Shown piece by piece: positions 56,155 through 64,000 of a stretch of DNA of 64,000 nt. Location of the stretch: assembly GCF_041677825.1 (NCBI RefSeq), contig NZ_JBAYPG010000015.1:12409-76408 (forward strand), given 5' to 3'. This DNA is from Castellaniella sp041677825 (GTDB taxonomy: Bacteria; Pseudomonadota; Gammaproteobacteria; Burkholderiales; Burkholderiaceae_B). How positions within the stretch are numbered: the first letter of the stretch is position 1; each line of letters begins with the position of its first letter. Below the pieces are notes generated by a model. The model was not told the DNA's origin. It saw only the letters and a list, made by a program, of their open reading frames with translations, and made no database searches. The translations under genes were made by a program, and so were the position numbers.

Positions 56155-57750
56155 TCATGGTTTGAGGCACTCAGAGGTCGCGGGCAGTACGGCCCAGTTC
56201 AGGTCGATCAGCGTACCCTTCGGACCGGACCACGGAATGTAGTCGCGCCCTTTCCAGGGGGCTGCCTCGTACAGCGCACGCACTGCGGCTGCGGGTCGAC
56301 CGCGGCCGGCTTCGCTCCAGGCGATCAGGGCACCGCAGGCCAGGGCCGTGCCAGGGGCAAACCAGGGTGACTTCGCGTCGCTGGCATCGATATATACGCG
56401 CGTATTCTGGCCCGTATGCAGGGCAATGTTGCCGCCCAGCCACGTATTGGCCACCACTACGCGCAAAGGTCGGCCGGGCTGGTGCGTCTGCCAGTGCGCC
56501 AGCGCATGGGCTGCCAGCACCGGGCCGGGGTAGGTGGAGCGCGAGGCATGGCCCACCGCCTGGGCCACTGGGCCGCGGGCGAGCGCGTACGTGCCGGCCA
56601 TCACGATCTGCAGGGCGGCTGTCAGGATCAGCAGGCGGCGCAGCTGCTCGCTGTCCAGGCCGCGCATCCAGGCCAGACCGTAGAAGCCGAACAGCACGAA
56701 GAAGGTACTGGCCCATGAGGCTTCCAGCTTGGATCCCAGCACCAGTGACACCAGCAATGTGCTGAAGACGGGTGCCAGCCCTGTCCACAACAGGAAGCGC
56801 CGTGCGTTGGCATCGAGTTGGGCCCAGTACGACGGGGCGTGTGGCCGAATGCCGCCAGCAGAATCCAGGGCCTTGAAGATCGGGTCGTTTGCGGCCTGCC
56901 CCGGCCCCCGGTTGGCGCGCCAGCGATACCAGGCCGCCCAGAGCCCGCCCAGCACCAGCATGGGCGACAGGCGCCCCAGCTGATCGAGCGCGAACTTCAG
57001 TAGGGAGTGCAGCGCGCCCAGGCGGCTGGCGGCCTGCAGTGAAGTATCCGCATAGCGCAAGGGCTCGAAGTGGTGAGCGAAGAGCCAGATGATGTGGGGG
57101 CCGAGCACCGCCAGGAACACCAGAGCAGACAGGCCGATGCCCAGCCAGATGCGGGTCTGGCGCCACAGGCCGCTGGCCAGGATATACAGAAGGAACGCGG
57201 CAAACTGGATCAGCGCACTGTATTTGGTCAGCATGGCCAGGCCAGCCACCAGGCCCAGCCATGCCCAGTCGCGCCAGCGCTGCCGGTGCGTGGCGCGATG
57301 AAAGAGCCAGATGCCGGCCGTGATGGTCCAGAGCTGGGCGGTATTATGGTTGTAGATCGTGCCACGCAACGAGAAGTAGGCCGTGACCGACACCAGCAGG
57401 GTGGCCATCAGCGCACGCCGCGGTGTCGTCAGCTCGCAGCCCAGCTTCCATACAAACCACAGGCCCAGCGCCGAGAACATCTGGCCCATGAGAAAGGGCA
57501 GCCAGACGGATGCTCCCAGCCACTGGATGGCCAGGTGCATGAACCAGGTCGGCAAGGGTGGATGCTTGGTGTAGCCCCACTCGAGACTGGCGGCCCAGAC
57601 CAGCTCTTCCATGCCATCCAGATCGGGGGCGCTGTGACTGAGCGCGCACAGCACCGTCCAGAGGGCGGCAATGGCCAGCAGGTAGGCCAGAACCCATGGC
57701 GGGCGGGGAGGGCGGGTGAACAGGGGGAGTCGAACGGGCAAGGACGGCAT
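56155..57750 (-). CDS. PMT-family membrane glycosyltransferase
   Basis: A 531-residue polytopic membrane protein of the ArnT/PMT-2 type. SAPDLDGMEELVWAASLEWGYTKHPPLPTW (about 40-69) holds the acidic D/E motif used by lipid-linked sugar transferases, and about 11 hydrophobic helices follow. The tail VLPATSECLKP is soluble. The donor and acceptor are unknown. Convergent with ribA; second such enzyme in this window, but not closely similar in its N-terminal loop. Confidence 0.8.
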   Translation of the reverse strand: MPSLPVRLPLFTRPPRPPWVLAYLLAIAALWTVLCALSHSAPDLDGMEELVWAASLEWGYTKHPPLPTWFMHLAIQWLGASVWLPFLMGQMFSALGLWFVWKLGCELTTPRRALMATLLVSVTAYFSLRGTIYNHNTAQLWTITAGIWLFHRATHRQRWRDWAWLGLVAGLAMLTKYSALIQFAAFLLYILASGLWRQTRIWLGIGLSALVFLAVLGPHIIWLFAHHFEPLRYADTSLQAASRLGALHSLLKFALDQLGRLSPMLVLGGLWAAWYRWRANRGPGQAANDPIFKALDSAGGIRPHAPSYWAQLDANARRFLLWTGLAPVFSTLLVSLVLGSKLEASWASTFFVLFGFYGLAWMRGLDSEQLRRLLILTAALQIVMAGTYALARGPVAQAVGHASRSTYPGPVLAAHALAHWQTHQPGRPLRVVVANTWLGGNIALHTGQNTRVYIDASDAKSPWFAPGTALACGALIAWSEAGRGRPAAAVRALYEAAPWKGRDYIPWSGPKGTLIDLNWAVLPATSECLKP

Positions 57751-57963
57751 CTGGCCAAAAAGTATGAGTGGTCAGGGTGAGGCGATCAGCGTGTGTCGCG
57801 CTGGATGGTCACGGATTGAGCCTTCATTTTATGGGTTGATCAGCGAACGTGCCGGATCGTGGCCTGGCCCCCGGGGATTGTCCTGGCCAGGCTGTGCATG
57901 CAGCAGTGCGACCAATGGTCAGCATGCTGGGATAATGAAGGTCATTGTTCACAGGAGATCATC

Positions 57964-58818
57964 ATGTCCCAACGCACCCTCATTCGAGTCACTCCGGCGC
58001 ATGCCACCCAGGACGGTGCGGGCGTACGCCTCTTGCGTGCACTGGGTTACCAGCAAGGCGCCCGCATGGACCCGTTCCTGATGCTGGATGCATTTTCTTC
58101 GGATGATCCGGATGATTACATCGCCGGCTTTCCACCGCACCCGCATCGGGGGTTCGAAACCGTGACGTATATCGTGGACGGCCACATGCGTCACCGCGAC
58201 CACCTGGGCAATGAAGGCGACTTGCGCGCAGGCGGTGTGCAGTGGATGACGGCTGGCCGGGGCATCATCCACGAAGAAATGCCACAACAGGAAAATGGCC
58301 TGCTGCGCGGGTTCCAGATCTGGCTCAATCTGCCGGCAGCCGATAAAATGCAGCCGGCCCATTACCGGGATATTCCGGCCAGTGAAATCCGTGTGGCGGA
58401 TCTGCCCGACGGCGGGTTCATCAAACTCATCGCAGGCACCATCCCCTGGGCCACCTGCCCGCTGAAGGGGCCGGGCGATGGAAATCCCGCCACGCAGCCG
58501 ATCATCGCAGACATCTGTGTCATGGCGGGGCAGGCAGTGGATGTCCCCATCCCGGCCACCCATCAGGTGTTGCTGTATGTATTCGAGGGGCAACTGCAGG
58601 CAGGTGACCGGGTCGTGCCAGGCGCACACACAGCCTGGTTCGGGCCCGAGGGCGATACGCTGCATGTTGAAGCGACACCGTCCGAAGGGGTGCGCGTGCT
58701 GTTGCTGGCGGGCAAGCCGCTCAACGAGCCCATCGCCCAGTACGGCCCGTTCGTGATGAACACCGCTGAAGAAATCGAACAGGCCCTGAGCGATTATCGC
58801 CAAGGGGTTCTGGCATAG
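57964..58818 (+). CDS. Pirin family protein
   Basis: A 284-residue bicupin. The N-terminal motif HPHRGFETVTYIVDGHMRHRD binds a metal, with the following WMTAGRGIIHEE as the third part. Bacterial pirins include a quercetin dioxygenase (YhhW); other functions are proposed, so the activity is unassigned. AGGAGA precedes ATG 57964. Confidence 0.9.
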   Translation: MSQRTLIRVTPAHATQDGAGVRLLRALGYQQGARMDPFLMLDAFSSDDPDDYIAGFPPHPHRGFETVTYIVDGHMRHRDHLGNEGDLRAGGVQWMTAGRGIIHEEMPQQENGLLRGFQIWLNLPAADKMQPAHYRDIPASEIRVADLPDGGFIKLIAGTIPWATCPLKGPGDGNPATQPIIADICVMAGQAVDVPIPATHQVLLYVFEGQLQAGDRVVPGAHTAWFGPEGDTLHVEATPSEGVRVLLLAGKPLNEPIAQYGPFVMNTAEEIEQALSDYRQGVLA

Positions 58819-58825
58819 CGGTGGT

Positions 58826-58851
58826 CGGGCCCGCTGTCCGCGCCGGGCCCG
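58826..58851 (+). terminator. GC-only hairpin after the pirin gene
   Basis: CGGGCCCG at 58826-58833 and again at 58844-58851 can form an 8-bp stem with a 10-nt loop, eight bases after the pirin stop. There is no T-run, so efficiency as a terminator is uncertain. Confidence 0.4.
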
Positions 58852-58853
58852 GC

Positions 58854-58944
58854 CGTGTGATTTCTACGGTGTAGCCATTACTGTGTGATCTCTACCGCGT
58901 GGTCTCTACCGTGTGATCTCTGTCTCTACCATGCGATCTCTGAT
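58854..58944. repeat. Degenerate gtgatctctacc repeats
   Basis: Five imperfect copies of g(t/c)g(t/g)(g)atctctacc in about 90 bases between the pirin and dienelactone hydrolase genes. The unit is about 14-19 bp and variably spaced. No gene fits here. Confidence 0.55.
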
Positions 58945-58946
58945 CG

Positions 58947-59621
58947 TCAGGATGCGCTTTGTGCCGCAAAGAAGTCCAGCGTGCGGTCGAGGGCCAGCCG
59001 GGCCGACTCGGGGCGCCACGCAGGCGTGCCTTCGCGTGCAAAGGCATGGCCTGCATCCGGGTAGGTGTGGATGGGCACGTCAGGCTGGGCCTGGCGTATG
59101 GCTTCTACGTCCTCGAGGGGGATATGCGCGTCTTGCCCCCCGAAATGCATCAGCACGGGGATGTGCGGGGTGTCGTTGCGATGGTCCGCTATATGGCCAC
59201 CATACCAGCATGCTGCCGCAGCGAACTGGTCATCCAGGCAGGCCGTTCGCCACGTGAGGTAGCCGCCCCAGCAAAAACCGGTCAGGTATTTGGGTATCGT
59301 CGGACCAAGCGCCCTGGCGCACGCCTGGATGTCCAGCAGGGCGTCGGTGTCCTGTATGGCCTGGCGCAGCGCCATGCCGCGACGCATGCCGGCCTCGTCA
59401 TAACCCAGTACTTCGTTGCCTGTGCTGTGCGGGGCACGGTCGAACAAGGCGGGGCAGATGGCACGATACCCGTGCTGCGCAAAGTGTGCAGCCATTTGCT
59501 GGATGTGCTCGGTGATGCCGAAAATTTCCGGCAGGATCACGATCCCTTTGGGGGCATCTTCGAGGCCGTCGACCCAGGCGGTGAATGTATGGCCATCAGT
59601 GGCCTGCAGAGTATGGAACAT
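58947..59621 (-). CDS. Dienelactone hydrolase family protein
   Basis: A 224-residue alpha/beta hydrolase. The Cys-Asp-His triad is C117 (GFCWGGYL), D164 (GGQDAHIP) and H192 (DAGHAF), and PEIFGITEH (about 31-39) supplies the Glu that masks the thiol. In aromatic degradation it opens dienelactones, but no ring-cleavage genes are near, so the substrate is open. The start overlaps the mtfA stop (TGATG), so the two are coupled. Confidence 0.92.
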   Translation of the reverse strand: MFHTLQATDGHTFTAWVDGLEDAPKGIVILPEIFGITEHIQQMAAHFAQHGYRAICPALFDRAPHSTGNEVLGYDEAGMRRGMALRQAIQDTDALLDIQACARALGPTIPKYLTGFCWGGYLTWRTACLDDQFAAAACWYGGHIADHRNDTPHIPVLMHFGGQDAHIPLEDVEAIRQAQPDVPIHTYPDAGHAFAREGTPAWRPESARLALDRTLDFFAAQSAS

Positions 59622-60505
59622 CAGTGTTCTCCATTCCGGTTGTGGGGCAGGGCATGTGAATCGTTCAAACCCTGCATGCGCAGGCGCGGATCCTGCCGAT
59701 AGTATTTTGCCAGCAGTTCATACCAGAGCGGCCACGCCCTGGCCAGCGGTTCGGGATGTACAAAGAAGGCCTCCGAACTGACGGCAAAGAATTCTGCCGG
59801 ATCTGTCGCGGCATAAGGATCCAGGGGCAAGCTGTCGTACCAGGGGGTCGCAGCATCGGATTCGGGATCCACATCCGGCGGGATCGCGCGCTCCACCGCG
59901 TCGAGGCGGCGGTCGAAATCATCCAGGCAGGCGGTCAGTATCCGATGCCAGTGCCGTGCATCCAGATCGGGGTGCGCGCGCAGCCCCGGCATGCCGTCGG
60001 CTGTGCCCGTTCTCTGGTCCAGCTTGTGGGCAAATTCATGAATGACCACGTTGGCGCGACGATCCTGGCCGGGTTGGGCCTCTTCCCATGACAGGATCAC
60101 CGGCCCGCCTTCCCAGGCCTCGCCAGCGGTCTCCATCATGTATTCGTGCACGACCCCGGCCTCATCGACTTCTGTGCGCGGGACCATGAAGCCGCCCGGA
60201 TAGACCACGATCTGTGTCCAGCCGTGATAAAGCGACGTATCCAGGCCGAGAATGGGCAGCGCCGCCTGAATGGCGATGGCATGACGCATCGCCGGGATGA
60301 CCTCGAGCCCGTGGGCCCCGTGAAAGCTCTTGCTGGCCAGTATCCAGGCCGTATGCTCGCGCAAGGTATCGAGTTCAGGCGCGGTCAGCCCGGCAAGAAA
60401 GGGGTGCCAGGCCACCAGTTGGCTCCAGGTGGCCTCATCGAGTGCATCGAGCGCCCGCCTGATGCGGGTTGGGTGCGCACTGCGCCCTGTGAACCAACGC
60501 AACAT
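59621..60505 (-). CDS. mtfA: Zinc-dependent peptidase of the MtfA family
   Basis: A 294-residue protein with the gluzincin-like HEFAH motif (H156, E157, H160) in ANVVIHEFAHKLDQRTG. E. coli MtfA binds the glucose PTS repressor Mlc and has aminopeptidase activity; whether Mlc exists here is not shown. I used ATG 60505 (MLRWFTGRS). A longer frame starts at 60544 and adds residues that overlap the ssrA promoter; neither start has a good ribosome-binding site. Confidence 0.88.
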   Translation of the reverse strand: MLRWFTGRSAHPTRIRRALDALDEATWSQLVAWHPFLAGLTAPELDTLREHTAWILASKSFHGAHGLEVIPAMRHAIAIQAALPILGLDTSLYHGWTQIVVYPGGFMVPRTEVDEAGVVHEYMMETAGEAWEGGPVILSWEEAQPGQDRRANVVIHEFAHKLDQRTGTADGMPGLRAHPDLDARHWHRILTACLDDFDRRLDAVERAIPPDVDPESDAATPWYDSLPLDPYAATDPAEFFAVSSEAFFVHPEPLARAWPLWYELLAKYYRQDPRLRMQGLNDSHALPHNRNGEH

Positions 60506-60510
60506 ATTGC

Positions 60511-60539
60511 TATCAATTTCGGACGAATGATAGTAAAAT
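60511..60539 (+). promoter_or_regulatory. Probable ssrA promoter
   Basis: TAAAAT at 60534-60539 is well placed for a transcript starting near 60550. The matching -35 (around 60511) is weak. The region overlaps the start area of the divergent mtfA gene. Confidence 0.4.
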
Positions 60540-60549
60540 AGCATGCATA

Positions 60550-60913
60550 GGGGCCGACTTGGCTTCGACGTGGGTCACAAAGCAGGATAGTGCATACCGA
60601 GCCCCAGTTCGCTCGTAAATCCACTGGAAAACCATAAACGCCAACGACGAGCGTTTCGCTCTGGCCGCTTAAGCGGTGAGCCGCTGCACCAACTGGTCTC
60701 TGGGTTGGGTAGGGAAACCTACAGCAGCGTCATTCACAGAGAATCGGGTTTGGTCAGGTCGCTGGGCCACATCTTAAATCAGTGCGAATCGCCGCGGAAG
60801 GGCCTGTCAACCGGCACGCTCCAAGGTCAAAGCACAAAAATTGGTCGACTAAGTATGTAGAGCTACTTGTGGCGGTCTTGCGGACGGGGGTTCAATTCCC
60901 CCCGGCTCCACCA
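60550..60913 (+). ncRNA. ssrA: Transfer-messenger RNA (tmRNA)
   Basis: Rescues stalled ribosomes by trans-translation. The 5' end GGGGCCGACTTGG pairs with the 3' acceptor ending CGGCTCCACCA, and GGGGGTTCAATTCCCCCC is the T-arm. The tag frame at 60640-60672 reads ANDERFALAA then TAA, the tag seen in many Betaproteobacteria. Size is about 364 bases, one piece rather than permuted. Confidence 0.97.
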
Positions 60914-60927
60914 TTTAAAAAAGACAG

Positions 60928-60972
60928 ACCCGTCCACTAACCGCGTCCGGTTATTGGACGGGTTTTGCTTTT
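60928..60972 (+). terminator. Rho-independent terminator of ssrA
   Basis: ACCCGTCCA (60928-60936) pairs with TGGACGGGT (60955-60963), and the inner TAACC/GGTTA extends the stem after one mismatch; the loop is gcgtcc. TTTTGCTTTT follows. Confidence 0.9.
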
Positions 60973-61027
60973 CTGCGTATTGTCAGCGACTTACGTCGTC
61001 TTCAGGGTGCCGGCGCTGCCGGCCAAA

Positions 61028-61216
61028 TCACTCCCTTTTCGGGAAATCCGTCATACCCCGTTTCTCTTTCGCCTCGAAATTCTCCGCATTCCTCCCCCCA
61101 TTCTCCGGACCTCGTCCGGTTTCCTGCATTTTTTCCTGCAACCGCTGCTCGGCGATCTCGTCGGCAAACTGGTTGATACTTTTCATGATTCCGTCAAACA
61201 GGTCGTTGATGTCCAT
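61028..61216 (-). CDS. Small hypothetical protein (62 aa) next to ssrA
   Basis: Starts MDINDLFDGIMKSINQFADE; very charged, with a helical first half and a Glu/Lys/Gly-rich tail. No signal peptide or membrane segment. GAGGAG lies about nine bases before the ATG at 61216, which is the main support. The same frame is open upstream to 61405 but reads through low-complexity proline runs with no start signal. I do not recognise the family. Base composition is poorer in GC than the core genes, as expected for an island. Confidence 0.6.
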   Translation of the reverse strand: MDINDLFDGIMKSINQFADEIAEQRLQEKMQETGRGPENGGRNAENFEAKEKRGMTDFPKRE

Positions 61217-61586
61217 GGTCGGTCGCTCCTCGTTTTGGTTTATGCCCTTACTTACCGGAGAGACGGAGAAAGTGTCGGGCGTCGGGTGAAATTTTTTAGG
61301 GCTGATCTTCTGGGGGGGGTACTTACCGGGTGGGGGTGGGATGTGTCGGTACAGCCGAAAAAATCTTGGCCATTCCTTGCCGCTTATTCGGCCAAGCTGG
61401 CACACGACCTATGGCGTCGATTGAGTTCGCATAAATTCGGCCGAAAACGGCAAAGATCGTTTGACTTCGTACGAATGGCCTATGTATATTAAGGAAGTTT
61501 TTATTCTGGGTGAGGTGCGTCCAGCACCCTCCCGTTTCGCCTCTGGCGGACGTGGCCGCAAACCAAACGCCCGTGGAGTTTTGAGC
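61217..61586. other. Gene-free, AT-richer stretch between two small island genes
   Basis: About 370 bases without a convincing gene. It holds a 10-bp direct repeat TACTTACCGG (61249-61258 and 61320-61329), a G-run, the palindrome TTCGGCCGAA at 61436-61445 and a strong promoter pointing right. It separates the leftward 62-codon gene from the rightward regulator gene. Confidence 0.6.
61461..61490 (+). promoter_or_regulatory. Sigma-70 promoter of the island operon
   Basis: TTGACT (61461-61466) and TATATT (61485-61490) are separated by 18 bp, both near consensus. It would drive the helix-turn-helix gene and hsdR. The palindrome TTCGGCCGAA lies just upstream and may be an operator. Confidence 0.7.
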
Positions 61587-61814
61587 ATGAACGAGATGGA
61601 AGACCGCTGGTTGTCGATAACCGAGATCTGCAAGTATCTCGGCGTCAGCAATGACACCGTGTACAAGTGGATCGACAAGCATGGTATGCCCGCGCACCGC
61701 ATGGGCCGCCTCTGGAAGTTCAAGAAAAGCCAGGTGGATGCGTGGGTCGAGTCCGGCGGCGCGGCGGAGAGTGCGGAGTCGGTCAAGAATCGTGGTGGCC
61801 AATATGAATCGTAA
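61587..61814 (+). CDS. Helix-turn-helix (excisionase-like, MerR/HTH_17) DNA-binding protein
   Basis: A 75-residue protein built around one winged-helix domain: WLSITEICKYLGVSNDTVYKWID and RMGRLWKFKKSQVDAWV. Such small proteins often precede type I restriction genes or act as excisionases on mobile elements. It lies 27 bases before hsdR and shares its direction, so it probably regulates the operon. ATG 61587 was chosen; a longer open frame from 61461 starts inside the promoter. Confidence 0.85.
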   Translation: MNEMEDRWLSITEICKYLGVSNDTVYKWIDKHGMPAHRMGRLWKFKKSQVDAWVESGGAAESAESVKNRGGQYES

Positions 61815-61841
61815 TTTTGTGAACAAGCAGGGATGCAGCAC

Positions 61842-64000
61842 ATGAGCACAGAAGCTGATGCCCGCATGTTGATTGACAGGCTGCTTGAGCAGGCAGGTTG
61901 GTGCATCACCAACAAAGCGCAGGTCTCCACGGAGGAAGCTGCCGCCGACGGCCGTGCCGATTACCTCTTGAAGGATACCCGGAGCCGTCCACTTGCCGTT
62001 CTCGAAGCCAAGCGTTTCGCCGTCGATCCCTACTCCGCCAAGGAGCAGGCCAAGGCGTATGCCCTGACGCTGAAAGCGCCTTTTGTCATCCTGAGCAATG
62101 GTCAGGAGCACTATTTCTGGGATTACACAGATGGCGATGCCCGGCCGGTGATGGGTTTCCCCAGCCAGGCCGATCTCGAACGGAGGGCCAATATCAAGGT
62201 TCACCGCAAGGGAGACATCCGGCAGAGCCTCTCACTGCAACCCCTGCCGCACCGTTTCGATTTCAAGGGTGAGGAGGTCGAGGCACGTCCCTACCAGCTT
62301 GAATGTCTGCAAAAAGCGGATGACGCGCTCATCGCCGGTCGGCGACGCATGCTCTTTGAAATGGCCACCGGTACGGGCAAGACCCTGACCATCGCCATGC
62401 TGATGAAGCGCTGGCTGCAAACAGCCATCATCTCCCGCGTGCTCTTTCTGGTCGACCGCATCGAATTGGCCAAACAGGCCAAGGAAACCTTCGACGAATA
62501 CCTGCGCGACTGGCCGACGGTCATCCTTTACGGCGGCAAGCGCAGCCTGGAGGGGCAGATCGTCGTCGGCACCCTGGACACCATTGCCACCCAACTCGGC
62601 GGCAACGGTTTCGGCCACGGGTATTTCGACCTGGTGGTCACCGACGAATGCCACCGTTCCATCTACAACACCCACCGGGCCACGCTCGGTCACTTCGACG
62701 CCATCCACGTCGGCCTGACCGCTACCCCGAACCCCGGAGAATTGCACTTTATCAGCGAACACGAGCGCCGTCTGGTTCGCAACACCTACATCTTTTTCGA
62801 TTGCTGGGACGCCGCCAAGAAAGAAGGCCGCCCCACCTTTGAGTACGGCATTCAGCGCGGCATCAACGACGGCTATCTGACCAAGTATCGCGTCTACCAC
62901 GCCGAAAGCGTGCTGACCTTCGAAGGGGCCGAGTGGGAGGATGAAGAGATCAAGCCCGGTGCCTGGGGCCGCGACGTGGAATCCGAAGACCGGCTCAAGA
63001 CCATCCTGCAGGAGTACTACGCCGCTGACGCTGAACGGGCCAGGGTCAGGCCGCGCAAGACCATTGTCTTTGCGGTGTCGGAAAAACAGGCGTCGATCCT
63101 CGTGCGCCTGTTCAACAAACTGCTTTCCGACGAAGACTGCCTGCGCATCGCCGGGCAGATCAACCGTTCGCCGTCCGAGGTGCGGCAGAGTTTCGCCAAG
63201 AAGATCACCTGCTACACCAACAACGGTAATCCCAAGCCTATTATCGATGAATTCAAGTACGACCCGTTGCCGCTGATCGCCGTATCCGTGGACATGCTCG
63301 ACACGGGCTACGACCAGAAGGACATTGAAAACCTGATCATGTTGCGGCCAACCAAGTCGCCCATCAAATACGCTCAGATGCGAGGACGCGGCAGCCGCCT
63401 GTGCCCGAAGATCGGCAAGGAAGAATTTATCATTTACGACTTTGTTGGCAACTCGAAGCGGTTCAACGACCCCGGCGAGCGGTACGACAAACCGAAGCTG
63501 GTCGGTGTCGCCCCCGGTTCACGCCCGGCCGAAACCGGCGAGATTGAAGAAGGCGACGTGCCGCAGCCGGAAACTGGCACCACCTATCCCGAGGGCGGTC
63601 ATCGCGAGTTTCTCACCATCGCCGAGGGATCGCTCGACGACGAAATCCGCTCCCGCGAGATCATCCTGGTCGGCCCGGAAGGGCTGGCAATGGACCGCAA
63701 GACCTACCGCGAGGAATGGGAAAAGAAGGTGGTCGAGCTCAAACGCACCGATCCGGCGGTGGAAAAGATCTTCCGTGGCGAGGAACTGGCCGACGATGAA
63801 TGGGAGGCGCTCGCCCGCCGTCTCAATTCGCCCCGGCACTATTTCAACGAAGAGACCCTGCGCCGGGCCTTCGAGCAGCCCACCGGCTCACTCACCGATT
63901 TCATCCGGGTGGCCCTGGGGCTTGATCGGTTCCTCACCCGGGACGAGCGCATCGAGAAAGCCTTCAACGCCTGGGTCTCGGAACACTCCAGCAGCATCAA
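61842..64000 (+). CDS. hsdR: Type I restriction endonuclease subunit R (HsdR), 3' end beyond window
   Basis: ATP-dependent motor and nuclease of a type I restriction-modification system. At least 719 codons are visible without a stop. The PD-(D/E)xK nuclease site is at D40 and E55-x-K57. Walker A ATGTGKT is at 175-181, the DEAD-like box DECH at 268-271 and motif III TATP at 293-296; QMRGRGSRL matches motif VI. The DECHRSIY form resembles the EcoAI-type (type IB) family. hsdM and hsdS should follow outside the window. Confidence 0.93.
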   Translation, partial: MSTEADARMLIDRLLEQAGWCITNKAQVSTEEAAADGRADYLLKDTRSRPLAVLEAKRFAVDPYSAKEQAKAYALTLKAPFVILSNGQEHYFWDYTDGDARPVMGFPSQADLERRANIKVHRKGDIRQSLSLQPLPHRFDFKGEEVEARPYQLECLQKADDALIAGRRRMLFEMATGTGKTLTIAMLMKRWLQTAIISRVLFLVDRIELAKQAKETFDEYLRDWPTVILYGGKRSLEGQIVVGTLDTIATQLGGNGFGHGYFDLVVTDECHRSIYNTHRATLGHFDAIHVGLTATPNPGELHFISEHERRLVRNTYIFFDCWDAAKKEGRPTFEYGIQRGINDGYLTKYRVYHAESVLTFEGAEWEDEEIKPGAWGRDVESEDRLKTILQEYYAADAERARVRPRKTIVFAVSEKQASILVRLFNKLLSDEDCLRIAGQINRSPSEVRQSFAKKITCYTNNGNPKPIIDEFKYDPLPLIAVSVDMLDTGYDQKDIENLIMLRPTKSPIKYAQMRGRGSRLCPKIGKEEFIIYDFVGNSKRFNDPGERYDKPKLVGVAPGSRPAETGEIEEGDVPQPETGTTYPEGGHREFLTIAEGSLDDEIRSREIILVGPEGLAMDRKTYREEWEKKVVELKRTDPAVEKIFRGEELADDEWEALARRLNSPRHYFNEETLRRAFEQPTGSLTDFIRVALGLDRFLTRDERIEKAFNAWVSEHSSSI

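Noticed and set aside
60880..60913. A tRNA at the island edge
   Set aside because: The T-arm and CCA belong to the tRNA-like domain of tmRNA, not to a separate tRNA.
60965..61492. A 175-codon plus-strand frame just after ssrA
   Set aside because: It begins inside the ssrA terminator and runs opposite the 62-codon gene; hydrophobic and arginine-rich mix without a domain.

Overview
This window looks like chromosomal DNA of a GC-rich betaproteobacterium, most likely order Burkholderiales and close to the Alcaligenaceae. The evidence is the housekeeping gene order (lepA-lepB-rnc-era-recO, pyrG-kdsA-eno-ftsB, leuS-lptE-holA-proA), a tmRNA whose encoded tag reads ANDERFALAA, and consistently high GC. 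I cannot fix the genus from sequence alone. All but about the last 3 kb is ordinary, densely packed core genome.

Layout. 1-4.0 kb: the end of lepA, then lepB, rnc, era and recO, tightly coupled. 4.0-8.8 kb: a Bax-inhibitor-1 family membrane protein, holC-pepA, the LPS-export permease gene lptF (without lptG next to it) and a LysR regulator. 8.9-20.3 kb: an acyl-CoA/short-chain acid metabolism region with mmsA, cysB, an NlpC/P60 lipoprotein, prpE, an acetyl-CoA synthetase, ETF-ubiquinone oxidoreductase, a thioesterase and scoAB. 20.3-26.4 kb: an M24 aminopeptidase, then pyrG, kdsA, eno and ftsB. 26.5-31.5 kb: a TadE-like protein, hslO, an RDD protein, a small unknown gene with its own promoter, operator and terminator, and rlmL. 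31.0-37.1 kb: hemJ, proA, holA, lptE and leuS, which with rlmL form one leftward operon. 37.2-46.1 kb: rpmG/rpmB, a Bcr-type exporter, cfa, a glycine-betaine type ABC transporter, a large membrane glycosyltransferase and rpmE2. 46.1-50.1 kb: radC, fkpB-ispH, a YdgA-like protein and a HIT protein. 50.5-55.4 kb: a branched-chain amino-acid type ABC transporter with a LivM-LivG fusion. 55.5-60.5 kb: ribA, a second glycosyltransferase, a pirin, a dienelactone hydrolase and mtfA.

60.55-64 kb: ssrA (tmRNA) with its terminator, followed at once by what looks like accessory DNA: a 62-codon orphan gene, a helix-turn-helix gene behind a strong promoter, and the first two thirds or more of a type I restriction subunit (HsdR) that runs off the window. 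ssrA 3' ends are well-known island integration sites, so the core/accessory junction probably lies here.

Most notable observations: (i) the conserved last residues of LepA lie in a different frame, consistent with one missing base near 785; (ii) the unknown 64-codon gene at 29.3-29.5 kb has a near-consensus promoter whose -10 lies inside a long palindrome, plus a perfect 14-bp terminator stem; (iii) a perfect 9-bp-arm palindrome lies between the divergent ETF-QO and thioesterase genes; (iv) the leader of the betaine transporter operon holds four hairpins in a row; (v) the island edge at ssrA. I saw no CRISPR array, insertion sequence, rRNA or ordinary tRNA. I found no clear-cut new multi-gene system; the best leads are the small regulated orphan gene and the restriction island.
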